This document shows, piece after piece, positions 9,427 through 17,440 of a stretch of DNA of 64,000 bases (position 1 is the stretch's first letter; every line of letters begins with the position of its first letter). The translations under genes were made by a program, and so were the position numbers. Below the pieces are notes generated by a model, which had not been told where the DNA came from, searched no databases, and worked only from the letters and a program-made list of their open reading frames with translations. The DNA comes from Uliginosibacterium aquaticum (GTDB lineage: Bacteria > Pseudomonadota > Gammaproteobacteria > Burkholderiales > Rhodocyclaceae), in the NCBI RefSeq assembly GCF_012972705.2, contig NZ_JABCSC020000001.1, forward strand, positions 930,001-994,000, given 5' to 3'.

Positions 9427-10817
9427 GTCTGCCCCCAGGCGGAGCCGGCCATGGCGAGCAGCGGCTGTTGCTCGGTTTGCGGCAGGAGTTCGCCGCGGTA
9501 GTCGGCGATGCCCATGCGCTCCAGCCACTCTTCGAATTCGGGTGCGCGGCGGCGGTTCAGCACGCGGCGCAGGTAGAGCGCATCGTGGAAAGAGGTGCTC
9601 TGGTAGTTGAGCATGATGTCGTCGGCGCCGGGCACACCGATGATGAAATTGATGCCGGCCACCCCGAGCAGGGTGAGCAGGGTGTCCATGTCGTCCTGAT
9701 CGGCCTCGGCATGGTTGGTGTAGCAGATGTCGCAGCCCATCGGCAGGCCCAGCAGCTTGCCGCAGAAGTGGTCTTCGAGGCCGGCGCGGATGATCTGTTT
9801 GCCGTCGTAGAGGTACTCAGGGCCGATGAAACCGACCACCGTATTGACCAGCAGCGGCTGGTAGCGCCGGGCGAGGCCATAGGCGCGGGCCTCGAGGGTC
9901 TGCTGGTCGGCGCCGTGATGACCATTGGCCGAGAGCGCGCTGCCCTGGCCGGTCTCAAAATACATCACGTTGTTGCCCAGCGTGCCGCGATTGAGGCTGC
10001 GTGCGGCGTGCATCGATTCTTCAAGGATCGCTGCGGTGACGCCAAAACTGCTGTTGACCGCCTCGGTGCCACCGATGGACTGGAAGACCAGATCCACCGG
10101 CGCGCCTTTTTCGATGGCGCGGATGGTATTGGTGACATGGGTGAGCACGCAGCTCTGGGTAGGCACCGCGTATTGCTCGCGGAAATTGTCCATCAGGTGT
10201 AGCAGGGTGGTGATGGCGGGCAGGCTGTCGCTCGCCGGATTGATGCCGATCACCGCGTCACCGGCACCGTAGAGCAGGCCATCGAGCATCGAGGCGGCAA
10301 TGCCACGGGCATCATCGGTCGGGTGGTTGGGTTGCAGGCGCACCGCGAGGCGGCCACGAAGGCCCAGGGTGTTGCGGAAACGGGTGATGACTTCGCATTT
10401 CGCCGCGACCAGGATCAGATCCTGATTGCGCATCAGCTTGCTGACGGCGGCGACCATTTCGGGGGTCAGGCCGGGGGCCAGCGCGGCGAGCTCCGTACTG
10501 CCTGCTGCGTCTGATAGCAGCCAGTCGCGGAACTCGCCGACACTTAGCCCGGCGACCGGGTCGAAGGCCACTGGGTCGTGATCGTCCAGAATCACGCGGC
10601 TCACTTCGTCCACTTCATAAGGAATGATCATCTCTTCCAGAAAGCGCGCCAGCGGAACTTCCGCCAGCGCGATCCGGGCTGCCATGCGTTCCTCGCTGGT
10701 GGCCGCCGCCACTCCGGCGAGCAGATCGCCGGAGCGGAGCGGGCTGGCCTTGGCGAGCAGGGTCTTGAGGTCAGCGAACACATAACGCCTCACCCCTACG
10801 CTGGCGGAATACGACAT
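9423..10817 (-). CDS. eutB: Ethanolamine ammonia-lyase large subunit EutB
   Basis: Catalytic TIM-barrel subunit (464 aa, normal length) of ethanolamine ammonia-lyase, which binds substrate and adenosylcobalamin with EutC. Recognisable stretches include ANKASPLRSGD-like [15 protein letters not shown] near the N-terminus, GLRGRLAVRLQPNHPTDD, VFQSIGGTEAVNSSFGV, YFETGQGSALSANGHHG, and the cobalamin-side LPMGCDICYTNHAEADQDD. ATG 10817 (SYSASVGVRRYVF) is chosen over an upstream start that adds an Arg-rich non-family extension. It starts 17 nt after the permease stop. Confidence 0.96.
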   Translation of the reverse strand: MSYSASVGVRRYVFADLKTLLAKASPLRSGDLLAGVAAATSEERMAARIALAEVPLARFLEEMIIPYEVDEVSRVILDDHDPVAFDPVAGLSVGEFRDWLLSDAAGSTELAALAPGLTPEMVAAVSKLMRNQDLILVAAKCEVITRFRNTLGLRGRLAVRLQPNHPTDDARGIAASMLDGLLYGAGDAVIGINPASDSLPAITTLLHLMDNFREQYAVPTQSCVLTHVTNTIRAIEKGAPVDLVFQSIGGTEAVNSSFGVTAAILEESMHAARSLNRGTLGNNVMYFETGQGSALSANGHHGADQQTLEARAYGLARRYQPLLVNTVVGFIGPEYLYDGKQIIRAGLEDHFCGKLLGLPMGCDICYTNHAEADQDDMDTLLTLLGVAGINFIIGVPGADDIMLNYQSTSFHDALYLRRVLNRRRAPEFEEWLERMGIADYRGELLPQTEQQPLLAMAGSAWGQT

Positions 10818-10833
10818 GGCTTCAGCCTCCCGC

Positions 10834-12222
10834 TTACTCGGTCTCGACCGCCAGGGCGGCCATCGGCGCAGCCGCACGCTGGGCGTGGGTGGCGCGGAAG
10901 TAGCCGTAGCCCACCGCCAGGATGCCGGCGAAGACGGCGGCCAGGAGCGGGTTGAACCAGGTCACGGTGATCAGGCAGATCACTGCACCGCCCAGCGCGA
11001 TGGCGGGGAAGACCGGGAAGAACGGCGCCTTGTAGGAGCGCGGCAGATCCGGCTGGCTGCGACGCAACTTGAACAGCGAAGCCATGCTGAGGATGTACAT
11101 CAGCAGCGCACCGAAGACCGACATGGTCACGATGTTGGCGGTCAGCGTCTGGCCACCGAAGGACAGCAGCTCATCGCTGAAGATCGCCAGGATGCCGATC
11201 ACGCCGCCGGCGATGATGGCGCGGTGCGGGGTCTTGAACTTCGGATGCACGGCGCCGAGCCAGCCCGGCAGGTAGCCGGCGCGGGCCTGGGCAAAGATCT
11301 GGCGCGAATAGCCGAGGATGATGCCGTGGAAGGAGGCGACCAGCCCGAACAGGCCCAGCCACACCAGCATATGCAGCCAGCCGGAGGATTCGCCGACGAT
11401 CATCTTCATGGCCTGCGGCAGCGGGTCATTGATGTTGGCGAGCTTGGTCCAGTCGCCTGCGCCGCCGGCCATCACCATCACGCCAACCGCCAGCACCACC
11501 AGGGTGATGATGCCGCCGGTGTAGGCAATCGGAATCGAGCGTTTCGGGCTGCGCACTTCTTCGGCGGCCATGGCCACGCCTTCAATCGCAAGGAAGAACC
11601 AGATTGCAAACGGGATCGCCGCGAAGATGCCGGCGATCGAGGCCAGCGAGAATTCATCGGCACCGGCCCAGCCGCCCTTGGCAAAGTTGGCGAAGGAGAA
11701 GCCCGGCGCCACCACACCCATGAATACCAGCAGTTCGAAGATTGCCAGCAGGGTCACGCACAGCTCGAAAGTGGCGGCGATGGTCACGCCCACGATGTTC
11801 AGGCTCATGAAGACCAGATAGGCACCGACGGCCGCGATTTTCGGATCCAGCGCGGGGAACTGCACATTCAGGTAAGCGCCGATGGCCAGCGCGATGGCCG
11901 GCGGGGCGAACACGAATTCAATCAGGGTGGCCATGCCGGCGAGATAGCCGCCAGTGGGGCCGAAGGCGTGATAGCTGTAGGCGAAAGGGCCGCCCGCGTG
12001 CGGGATGCTGGTCGTCAGCTCGGTGAAGCTGAAGATGAAGGTGCCGTACATCAGCGCAACGGCGAGGGTGGTGATCAGGAAGCCGAGCGTGCCGGCCGAG
12101 GCCCAGCCGAAGCTCCAGCCGAAATATTCGCCCGAGATCACCAGGCCGACAGCGATGCCCCACAGTTGCCAGGTGCCTAGGCTTGCCGCCAGCCCGTGCG
12201 GCGCTTGCGTTGATCCACTCAT
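10834..12222 (-). CDS. Ethanolamine permease (APC superfamily)
   Basis: Polytopic inner-membrane transporter (462 aa, about 12 helices) of the amino acid-polyamine-organocation superfamily, closest to the ethanolamine permease type (TIGR00908). Visible family features are the first-helix segment VGLVISGEYFGWSFGW, PHAGGPFAYSYHAFGP and a helix with FLAIEGVAMAAEEV. It heads the operon permease-eutB-eutC and would import ethanolamine. ATG 12222 is preferred over a start at 12267, which adds a non-conserved leader. Two TTTGGCAC direct repeats lie upstream. Confidence 0.9.
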   Translation of the reverse strand: MSGSTQAPHGLAASLGTWQLWGIAVGLVISGEYFGWSFGWASAGTLGFLITTLAVALMYGTFIFSFTELTTSIPHAGGPFAYSYHAFGPTGGYLAGMATLIEFVFAPPAIALAIGAYLNVQFPALDPKIAAVGAYLVFMSLNIVGVTIAATFELCVTLLAIFELLVFMGVVAPGFSFANFAKGGWAGADEFSLASIAGIFAAIPFAIWFFLAIEGVAMAAEEVRSPKRSIPIAYTGGIITLVVLAVGVMVMAGGAGDWTKLANINDPLPQAMKMIVGESSGWLHMLVWLGLFGLVASFHGIILGYSRQIFAQARAGYLPGWLGAVHPKFKTPHRAIIAGGVIGILAIFSDELLSFGGQTLTANIVTMSVFGALLMYILSMASLFKLRRSQPDLPRSYKAPFFPVFPAIALGGAVICLITVTWFNPLLAAVFAGILAVGYGYFRATHAQRAAAPMAALAVETE

Positions 12223-12291
12223 GATTGACTCCAGTCGAGTTGGTTTGGTGAGCGCATCGTGAATCAAAGCCTGCCGGGAGGCGTATCAAGT

Positions 12292-12320
12292 TTTGGCACG
12301 TCGATAGCAGGATTTGGCAC
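12292..12320. promoter_or_regulatory. Candidate operator of the EutR-like activator
   Basis: Perfect direct repeats TTTGGCAC at 12292-12299 and 12313-12320, start-to-start 21 bp (two helical turns), lie 70-100 bp upstream of the permease start and between the divergent permease and regulator genes. AraC-family activators commonly bind such same-face direct repeats. Function is inferred from position and spacing. Confidence 0.5.
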
Positions 12321-12505
12321 CGCTTCACCGGCACCGTGCCGAAGCCCTCCTGCACCAGTCGGGGGCGCTTCTTTGGCGTGCCAGGCGCTACTTCGGTCGG
12401 CATCCCGCCTGCCAGCGCGCTTGCGTCAACAGACAATGCAATGATCGGGCCCGGTACGCCGCTTGCTTAGAGCTAAAGTATTAGGGGCTGCAGGAAGTGA
12501 CTTCC

Positions 12506-13483
12506 ATGGATCAGTTTGTGAGGGACCGGGGCGACGCCCGGAAAGACTCGGCGCCGCGTGCCTTGCGCCGGGTGAGCCGGGCGCGCGATGCGGATGAGCA
12601 TGCACTCAACCTTTCGCAATGGGATCAGCGTTACGACCAGCTCTCGGCGGGCGCATTCGAGGGCGAGGTGATGGAACTCTGGCTGCCCAAGAGCCAGATC
12701 TTCGTCGAGCGCGCCAATCGCCAGCTGCGCCAGAGTTGTGCCGCCTGGAAGGACTCTGTGTGGTTCGGCATCCCGGCCGCCGAAGACGGCATGATGTGGA
12801 TGGGCAGCAAGCCCTTGGCGGCGGACGCGGTATGCGTGCGCGACGGCGGCGTGGAGTTCGATCTGCTGACTGCGCCTGACTTCGATCTTTACGGCATCGT
12901 GGTGGATCGCCCGGCCTTTGCGAGCCATCTCGAAGAAACAACCCGCCTGGACCTCGATCGCGTGCTCCAGCAGCGCGACGTGATTTCCCTCGTGCCGGCG
13001 CGCAAGCATCGCCTGTGCGCGGCCTTGAGCAACATCCTGCTGGACGCAGAGGCGGCGGGCGACGATCCGGCGCTTCTGCAGGCGCGGGTCTTTGATGTGC
13101 TGGTGGAGGTGCTGCAGCAAGGCAAGTCCTCGGCACCGGTCGCCCGGCGTTGCGTCTCTGCGCGTCAGCAGATCGTCAGCCGCATTCGTAGTCAGGTGCT
13201 GGCCAGTCCGGGCGATGCGCCGTCGATTCCAGATCTGTGCAGGGATCTGCATGTGAGCCGCCGCACCCTGCAGAACAGTGTTGAAGAGGTCACCGGCCAG
13301 TCGCCGCTGAGTTTCATCCGCAGCCTGCGTCTCAACGAGGTGCGGCGCGCCCTCAAGCAGGATCACCGCAGCGCCATTTCCGCCGTTGCCTATTCCTGGG
13401 GCTTTACCCATCTGAGCCAGTTCGCCAAGGACTACCGCCAGCTTTTCGGCGAGCTGCCTTCCGAAGCCCGGCAGGAGCATTGA
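12506..13483 (+). CDS. eutR: AraC-family transcriptional activator, EutR-like
   Basis: Regulator of 325 aa with a C-terminal AraC DNA-binding domain of two helix-turn-helices (PDLCRDLHVSRRTLQNSVEEVTGQSPLSFIRSLRLNEVR, and ISAVAYSWGFTHLSQFAKDYRQLFGELP) behind a ~215-residue sensory part. Divergent from the ethanolamine permease-eutBC operon, it is most likely its ethanolamine/B12-responsive activator. ATG 12506 is preferred to the GTG at 12497 because AGGAAG lies 8 nt before it. The exact EutR subgroup is inferred mainly from context. Confidence 0.82.
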   Translation: MDQFVRDRGDARKDSAPRALRRVSRARDADEHALNLSQWDQRYDQLSAGAFEGEVMELWLPKSQIFVERANRQLRQSCAAWKDSVWFGIPAAEDGMMWMGSKPLAADAVCVRDGGVEFDLLTAPDFDLYGIVVDRPAFASHLEETTRLDLDRVLQQRDVISLVPARKHRLCAALSNILLDAEAAGDDPALLQARVFDVLVEVLQQGKSSAPVARRCVSARQQIVSRIRSQVLASPGDAPSIPDLCRDLHVSRRTLQNSVEEVTGQSPLSFIRSLRLNEVRRALKQDHRSAISAVAYSWGFTHLSQFAKDYRQLFGELPSEARQEH

Positions 13484-13490
13484 GCCGGGC

Positions 13491-13521
13491 TTGACCTTGC
13501 CCTCATGGCAGGGATGAATAT
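13491..13521 (+). promoter_or_regulatory. CueR-type promoter of the CopZ-like gene
   Basis: TTGACC (13491-13496), then a 19-nt spacer containing TTGCCCTCATGGCAGGG, then GAATAT (13516-13521), 27 nt before the ATG. The -35, the extended spacer and the CATGGCAGG core resemble the copA promoter, suggesting shared control by CueR. Confidence 0.6.
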
Positions 13522-13548
13522 GGTGCTTTTCCAGTCAGGAGTTGCACC

Positions 13549-13743
13549 ATGTACGAATTCATCGTTCCGGACATCAGCTGTGGCGGCTGTGCCAAAACCA
13601 TCACCCGCATCCTCGGCGAACTCGATGCGGCGGCCAAAGTGGAAATCGACGTGGCGACCAAGCAGGTGAAGGTGGAAACCGCGCTTGCCCGCGAAGCCAT
13701 CGTCAGCCGCCTGACCGAGGCCGGTTTCGAGCCACAGGCCTGA
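13549..13743 (+). CDS. CopZ-like heavy-metal-associated domain protein
   Basis: Single HMA domain protein (64 aa) of the cytoplasmic copper chaperone type, with ferredoxin-like beta-alpha-beta-beta-alpha-beta order. The metal motif is CGGC (Cys11, Cys14) in DISCGGCAKTI, and the protein ends GFEPQA. It would pass Cu(I) to the HMA domains of CopA. It has its own MerR-type promoter, separate from copA about 6 kb away. The Gly-Gly between the cysteines differs from the commoner CxxC forms such as CAAC. Confidence 0.88.
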   Translation: MYEFIVPDISCGGCAKTITRILGELDAAAKVEIDVATKQVKVETALAREAIVSRLTEAGFEPQA

Positions 13744-13819
13744 GCGGCGCATCTCGCTTGACCGCGCGGGCGGCCAGCACATATCGTCAAGGCATCTTCT
13801 CCCTTTGCAGGATGCCCCC

Positions 13820-15091
13820 ATGGCTGTGCGCCGCCTGATCCTTACGCTGCTCTTCGTGCTGCCTGGCCTGTGTGCGGCTCAGGGCGCGGTGCCGCTGCCG
13901 CCCGAGCAAAGCGTGCGGGCAAGTGACGCGCTGTTCACCGGACGCTTCGTGATCGATCCGCAGACCCAGCTGATCACTGGTGAGCTGACGATCAAATGGG
14001 ATAACGGCAATCGCTACAGCGGCCAGATGCGCGCCGGCAAACGCCATGGCCAGGGGCGCTTCGACTGGGCCAACGGTCAGTCCTACGACGGTGATTGGCA
14101 AGACGATCAGGCCACCGGCAAGGCCCGCATCGTGTATGCCAATGGAGATCGTTATGAGGGCGCCTGTGTGGCAGGCCTACGCCAGGGCGGCGGCCGCATG
14201 CAGTGGACTAATGGCCAATCCTATGAGGGGGATTGGGCCGGCGATCAACCCGAGGGGCGCGGCGTGCTGCTATTTGCCAATGGCGACCGCTACAGCGGCG
14301 AAGTCCGCCAGGGCTTGCCGCAAGGCCAGGGCAGCAAGCTCTTTGCGGCGACGGGTGACCGCTACGAAGGCCAGTTCGACAAAGGGCTCGCGCAGGGCGA
14401 GGGCCGCTATACCTGGCCCACTGGCGACCAGTATGTCGGCCAGTGGCAGCAGGGGCGCAAGCATGGCAAGGGGCGTTACACCTGGGTCAATGGCGATTAC
14501 TGGGAAGGCCTTTTCCGCGAGGATCTGCAGGCGGAGGGGCGTCTCTATTTCGTGCCCACGATCAAGCTGGATCAGGAGAGCGTGAACAAACTGATGCAGC
14601 AGGCGCGTGCCGCCAGCGACAGTTTTGCCGTGCGCCCCGGCAGCACCGAACCAGAGCGCGCGCTGGATATCGAGCGCCTAGCTGCGATTGCGCAGGTGGC
14701 GGCCGAACTGGAAGTCTGCCGCCAGCCCGCAGCCAAACCCGACTGCCGCGCCACCACCCTCGCAGCCATCGCGGCCGGCCGCCACTTCGAGCACGACTGG
14801 CAGAACATGTTTGCCGAGAAGGGCGTGAGCTATGACGTTGATCGTCGCAGCAGCAGCGAGGCCGGCGTGGTCTTCTCCTGGTTCCGCTTTGCCGATTTCA
14901 ATGCCAACCTGCTGCGCCATACCGGCATCAAGTACGATTGCCGCAGCCAGGCGCTCGAAATCCAGCTCATCTACAACTGCAATGGCAAGGCCTGCAGCCT
15001 CGACAAGAATTTCGACCGCTACGTCGGCAAGACCATTCCGGCCGCCACCATCAAGGGCTGGTTCAAAGGCGGTTGCGAGCGTCGGCGTTAG
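13820..15091 (+). CDS. Exported MORN-repeat protein
   Basis: Protein of 423 aa with a Sec signal peptide (about residues 1-21, LCAAQG). Residues ~50-230 contain about nine MORN repeats of the YxGxWxxGxxxGxG type (for example YEGDWAGDQPEGRG, YVGQWQQGRKHGKGR). The C-terminal ~180 residues are not recognised; they hold six cysteines (VCRQPAAKPDC, YDCRSQ, YNCNGKACS, GGCERRR) that could form disulfides in the periplasm. ATG 13820 has AGGA upstream; an in-frame TTG at 13805 is less likely. Its stop overlaps that of the convergent hydrolase by 4 nt. Confidence 0.83.
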   Translation: MAVRRLILTLLFVLPGLCAAQGAVPLPPEQSVRASDALFTGRFVIDPQTQLITGELTIKWDNGNRYSGQMRAGKRHGQGRFDWANGQSYDGDWQDDQATGKARIVYANGDRYEGACVAGLRQGGGRMQWTNGQSYEGDWAGDQPEGRGVLLFANGDRYSGEVRQGLPQGQGSKLFAATGDRYEGQFDKGLAQGEGRYTWPTGDQYVGQWQQGRKHGKGRYTWVNGDYWEGLFREDLQAEGRLYFVPTIKLDQESVNKLMQQARAASDSFAVRPGSTEPERALDIERLAAIAQVAAELEVCRQPAAKPDCRATTLAAIAAGRHFEHDWQNMFAEKGVSYDVDRRSSSEAGVVFSWFRFADFNANLLRHTGIKYDCRSQALEIQLIYNCNGKACSLDKNFDRYVGKTIPAATIKGWFKGGCERRR

Positions 15092-15702
15092 GCCGTTACC
15101 GCCGCCTGCAGCCGGCGCAGCAGCGCCAGGCCCTGCGGCCAGGGGCCGTGGCCACTGTCAGTATTCACATGGCCCACCGCGCCGAGGTTCAGGAAGCTCA
15201 GGCCGAGCTGGCGTGCGAGGCCGCGCGCCTTGTCCAGCGTCATCCACGGATCATTGCTGCTGGCGACCAGAATGGCGGGGATATCCAGCATTTGCGTCGG
15301 TAAGTGCTCACGGACGCCGAACTTGTCCGGGTCGGCGGGAGCCACCAGCAGCAGGCCGGCGATGCGTTCTTCACGGCCGACGCTGGCGTGCAGGCTGGCC
15401 AGGCTGCCAAAGCTGTGGGCAACGATCCATACCGGTTCGTGGGCGGCGTCGATGGCCGCTCCAAGGCGATCGCTCCAGGCGGCGAGATCCGGGGTGGAGT
15501 TGTCGGCCTGCTCAACGCGCTGGCTGCCGGGCAGCTGTGCATGCAGCCAGCTTTGCCAGTGGGCCTCTCCGCTGCCGCGCAAGCCCGGCACGATCAGCAC
15601 GTTTGCATTGTCAGGCTCGGCACGGGCAATGGCGCGGGCCGCCAGCGCATGCAATGCGTGGAATGAGGTGGTGTGAGCGAGCGAGTGGGCGAGGGCGTTC
15701 AT
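15088..15702 (-). CDS. RBBP9/YdeN-type alpha/beta hydrolase
   Basis: Small serine hydrolase (204 aa) of the RBBP9/YdeN family. Motifs: VLIVPGLRGSGEAHWQSW near residue 35, nucleophile Ser97 in AHSFGS, acid in SSNDPWMT and catalytic His in GHVNTDSGHGPW. Cytoplasmic, substrate unknown. ATG 15702 is preferred over 15786 because the extension is AT-rich and lacks family resemblance. Divergent in function from its neighbours; the stop codons of this gene and the MORN gene overlap. Confidence 0.87.
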   Translation of the reverse strand: MNALAHSLAHTTSFHALHALAARAIARAEPDNANVLIVPGLRGSGEAHWQSWLHAQLPGSQRVEQADNSTPDLAAWSDRLGAAIDAAHEPVWIVAHSFGSLASLHASVGREERIAGLLLVAPADPDKFGVREHLPTQMLDIPAILVASSNDPWMTLDKARGLARQLGLSFLNLGAVGHVNTDSGHGPWPQGLALLRRLQAAVTA

Positions 15703-15787
15703 GGTGTGCTCCGCGTGAATCAATGTCCGCACTCTAGCGCCACTCAAAGTGCATTTTGTGTATAAGTTGTAATTCCTATAGTTCAAT

Positions 15788-15815
15788 TGGAAATAAAAGG
15801 CGCCCGCAGGCGCCT
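15788..15815 (-). terminator. Rho-independent terminator of the PCuAC operon
   Basis: Inverted repeat AGGCGCC (15798-15804) / GGCGCCT (15809-15815) with a 4-nt loop; on the minus strand it is followed by TTTTATTT. It lies 20 nt after the PCuAC stop. Confidence 0.75.
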
Positions 15816-15835
15816 GATGAAATGCCGGTCAGGGC

Positions 15836-16312
15836 TCAGTGCTGATGATGGGATTGAGCAGGCATCGCAGCGCCCAGCCCTTCGATCTTCACGTCCACGG
15901 TGATTTCGCCGGCTTTCTCGAACTTCAGGCGCAGCGGGAAGCTCTCGCCTTCCTTCAAGGGGGCCTTGAGGTCGAGGAACATGACATGCAGGCCACCCGG
16001 CTTGAGTTCGACGCTCTGTCCGGCAGGCAGCTCGATGCCGTTCTCCAGTTTCGCCATGCGCATGATGTTGCCGTCCATGCGCATGGTGTGCAGCTCGACG
16101 AGCTTGGAGACGCCTGTGCTGGCGGAGACCAGACGGTCCGCCGGCCCCTTGTTGTCGATCTTCAGGAAGCCGCCGCCGGCCGCTGCGCCCGGTGCCGTGG
16201 CACGTGCCCAAGGCTGGCTGATGCGCAGATTGCCGCTGGTGTAGTCGGCTGCCTGAGTGGCGCCAGCGCAGGCCAGCAGGGCAAGAAGAGTGAAGTGCTT
16301 GATGAATGACAT
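15836..16312 (-). CDS. Periplasmic copper chaperone PCuAC
   Basis: Secreted Cu(I) chaperone (158 aa) of the PCuAC/DUF461 family, known to deliver copper to cytochrome oxidase. A signal peptide (about residues 1-21, ATQAAD) is followed by ISQPWARATAPG, the family start. Candidate copper ligands are His75, Met86, His109 and Met111 (LHTMRMDGNIMRM ... GGLHVMF). The C-terminus is His-rich (SHHQH). It is the last gene of the DUF2946-YcnI-PCuAC operon, 50 nt after YcnI. ATG 16312 removes an Arg-rich upstream extension. Confidence 0.92.
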   Translation of the reverse strand: MSFIKHFTLLALLACAGATQAADYTSGNLRISQPWARATAPGAAAGGGFLKIDNKGPADRLVSASTGVSKLVELHTMRMDGNIMRMAKLENGIELPAGQSVELKPGGLHVMFLDLKAPLKEGESFPLRLKFEKAGEITVDVKIEGLGAAMPAQSHHQH

Positions 16313-16362
16313 GAGTGATTCCTTTGCAGGGGGGCGGCGCCTTCTGGCGCCGCGTGTGAGGA

Positions 16363-16887
16363 TCAATGCTGGTGAGAGGGCTTGGCAGCGGCCGGGGTGA
16401 GGGTCAGAACGGCGGCCGGGAAGGCCGGCTTGTCATGCCCGGTCGGGATGGCGGCCCAGTCGTTCTCGCCCTTTTCGCAGTTCTGCAGCACGCGGAAGTA
16501 GTGCTGACCCGCTTCAGCAGGCAGGCTGCCGCGCAGGACGAACTCGTCATACTCGGCATCCAGCAGGCGCCCGCCGCTCCAGGTGATCACCGCCGCCCGC
16601 TCGGTGATGGGCTGGCCGTGTGAGTCATAGGGCTGCAGCAAGGGCTCGTTCTGGATGCTGAGGGTCCAGCCCGGTTTGGGCATGGGTTTGGCGCCCACAA
16701 AGCCCGGCGGCAGGAAGACCGTGATGCGGGTGGTAGGCGAGCCCGCGCAGCCGTGGCCGACGCGGAAGACGGCCTTGTAAGTACTGCCAGCGATGGCACT
16801 GGCTTGCTCGAGGGTGACATGGGCCTGGGCGGCAGGCAGGATGCCGGCGGCAAGCGCCAGCATCGCCAGTAGATTGCGATAGTGCAT
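16363..16887 (-). CDS. YcnI-family (DUF1775) periplasmic copper protein
   Basis: Protein of 174 aa with a cleavable signal ending AAQA; the mature chain then starts His23-Val-Thr-Leu-Glu, the N-terminal histidine used as a Cu(II) brace ligand in YcnI. The conserved Trp-containing PKPGWTLSIQ and YDEFVLRGSLP segments are present, and it also ends in SHQH. Role: periplasmic copper binding or delivery. GGAG lies 6 nt before ATG 16887, deciding the start over upstream in-frame codons. Between the DUF2946 gene and PCuAC. Confidence 0.88.
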   Translation of the reverse strand: MHYRNLLAMLALAAGILPAAQAHVTLEQASAIAGSTYKAVFRVGHGCAGSPTTRITVFLPPGFVGAKPMPKPGWTLSIQNEPLLQPYDSHGQPITERAAVITWSGGRLLDAEYDEFVLRGSLPAEAGQHYFRVLQNCEKGENDWAAIPTGHDKPAFPAAVLTLTPAAAKPSHQH

Positions 16888-16954
16888 GGAATTCTCCGTG
16901 TTGGCCGAAGGAGTGGCCATTGCCTTGCATCCCGCAGGATGCGCGTGAACGGGG

Positions 16955-17353
16955 TCAGGCGGAGAAGGCCGGCGGTGCCCGCGAATGGTAAGCGGCAGTG
17001 GCCGAACCTGGCAGGTGCAGCTGTGCGGCAGCCAGCGGCCGGGGCTGAAACAGATCGCCACGCAGTGCCAGCGTGAAATATGCCGGAGGATTGAGCGCCA
17101 GGTGGGCGCCCGCCATGCACAGCGGGCAGCGCAGCATCTGCGCCTGCTCTTTTTCCTGGGCGGGTTGGGTCTGCTCATCCAGCGCCACCCACATGGTTTG
17201 CTGCGGACTGCCTACCGCGCACAGGCTGGTGTAGAAGCCGCGCGCAGGTGTCTGCAGCAGGCCGTGCACAAAGGGCAGGGCGGCATGCAGGAGGATGGCC
17301 AGCAAGGCCAGCCAGACGATATTGCGCTGGGGGATGAAGGGGCGACGGCTCAT
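16955..17353 (-). CDS. DUF2946-family protein
   Basis: Small protein (132 aa) with one N-terminal hydrophobic segment (about residues 12-32). Recognisable DUF2946 features are a CPLC motif (residues 76-79, LRCPLCMAG) and a C-terminal RAPPA. The family commonly accompanies copper genes and may bind metal through the CxxC and His residues; biochemical function is not established. It is first in an apparent operon with YcnI and PCuAC. No CueR-type promoter was found in front of it. Confidence 0.8.
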   Translation of the reverse strand: MSRRPFIPQRNIVWLALLAILLHAALPFVHGLLQTPARGFYTSLCAVGSPQQTMWVALDEQTQPAQEKEQAQMLRCPLCMAGAHLALNPPAYFTLALRGDLFQPRPLAAAQLHLPGSATAAYHSRAPPAFSA

Positions 17354-17440
17354 GGCGTGCTCTGGTTTCTGGCCGGATTATGCCTCAAGCAGGTTCTGCC
17401 TCCTGCCGCTAAGCTTCGGAATCCTTACCGGAGTACCTCT

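Noticed and set aside
10816-12180. 454-aa open frame antisense to the ethanolamine permease
   Set aside because: The permease has clear helices and family motifs; the opposite frame is a charged shadow.
8635-12222. Ethanolamine microcompartment locus
   Set aside because: Only permease, eutB and eutC plus the regulator are present; no shell proteins, eutA, eutE or eutD.
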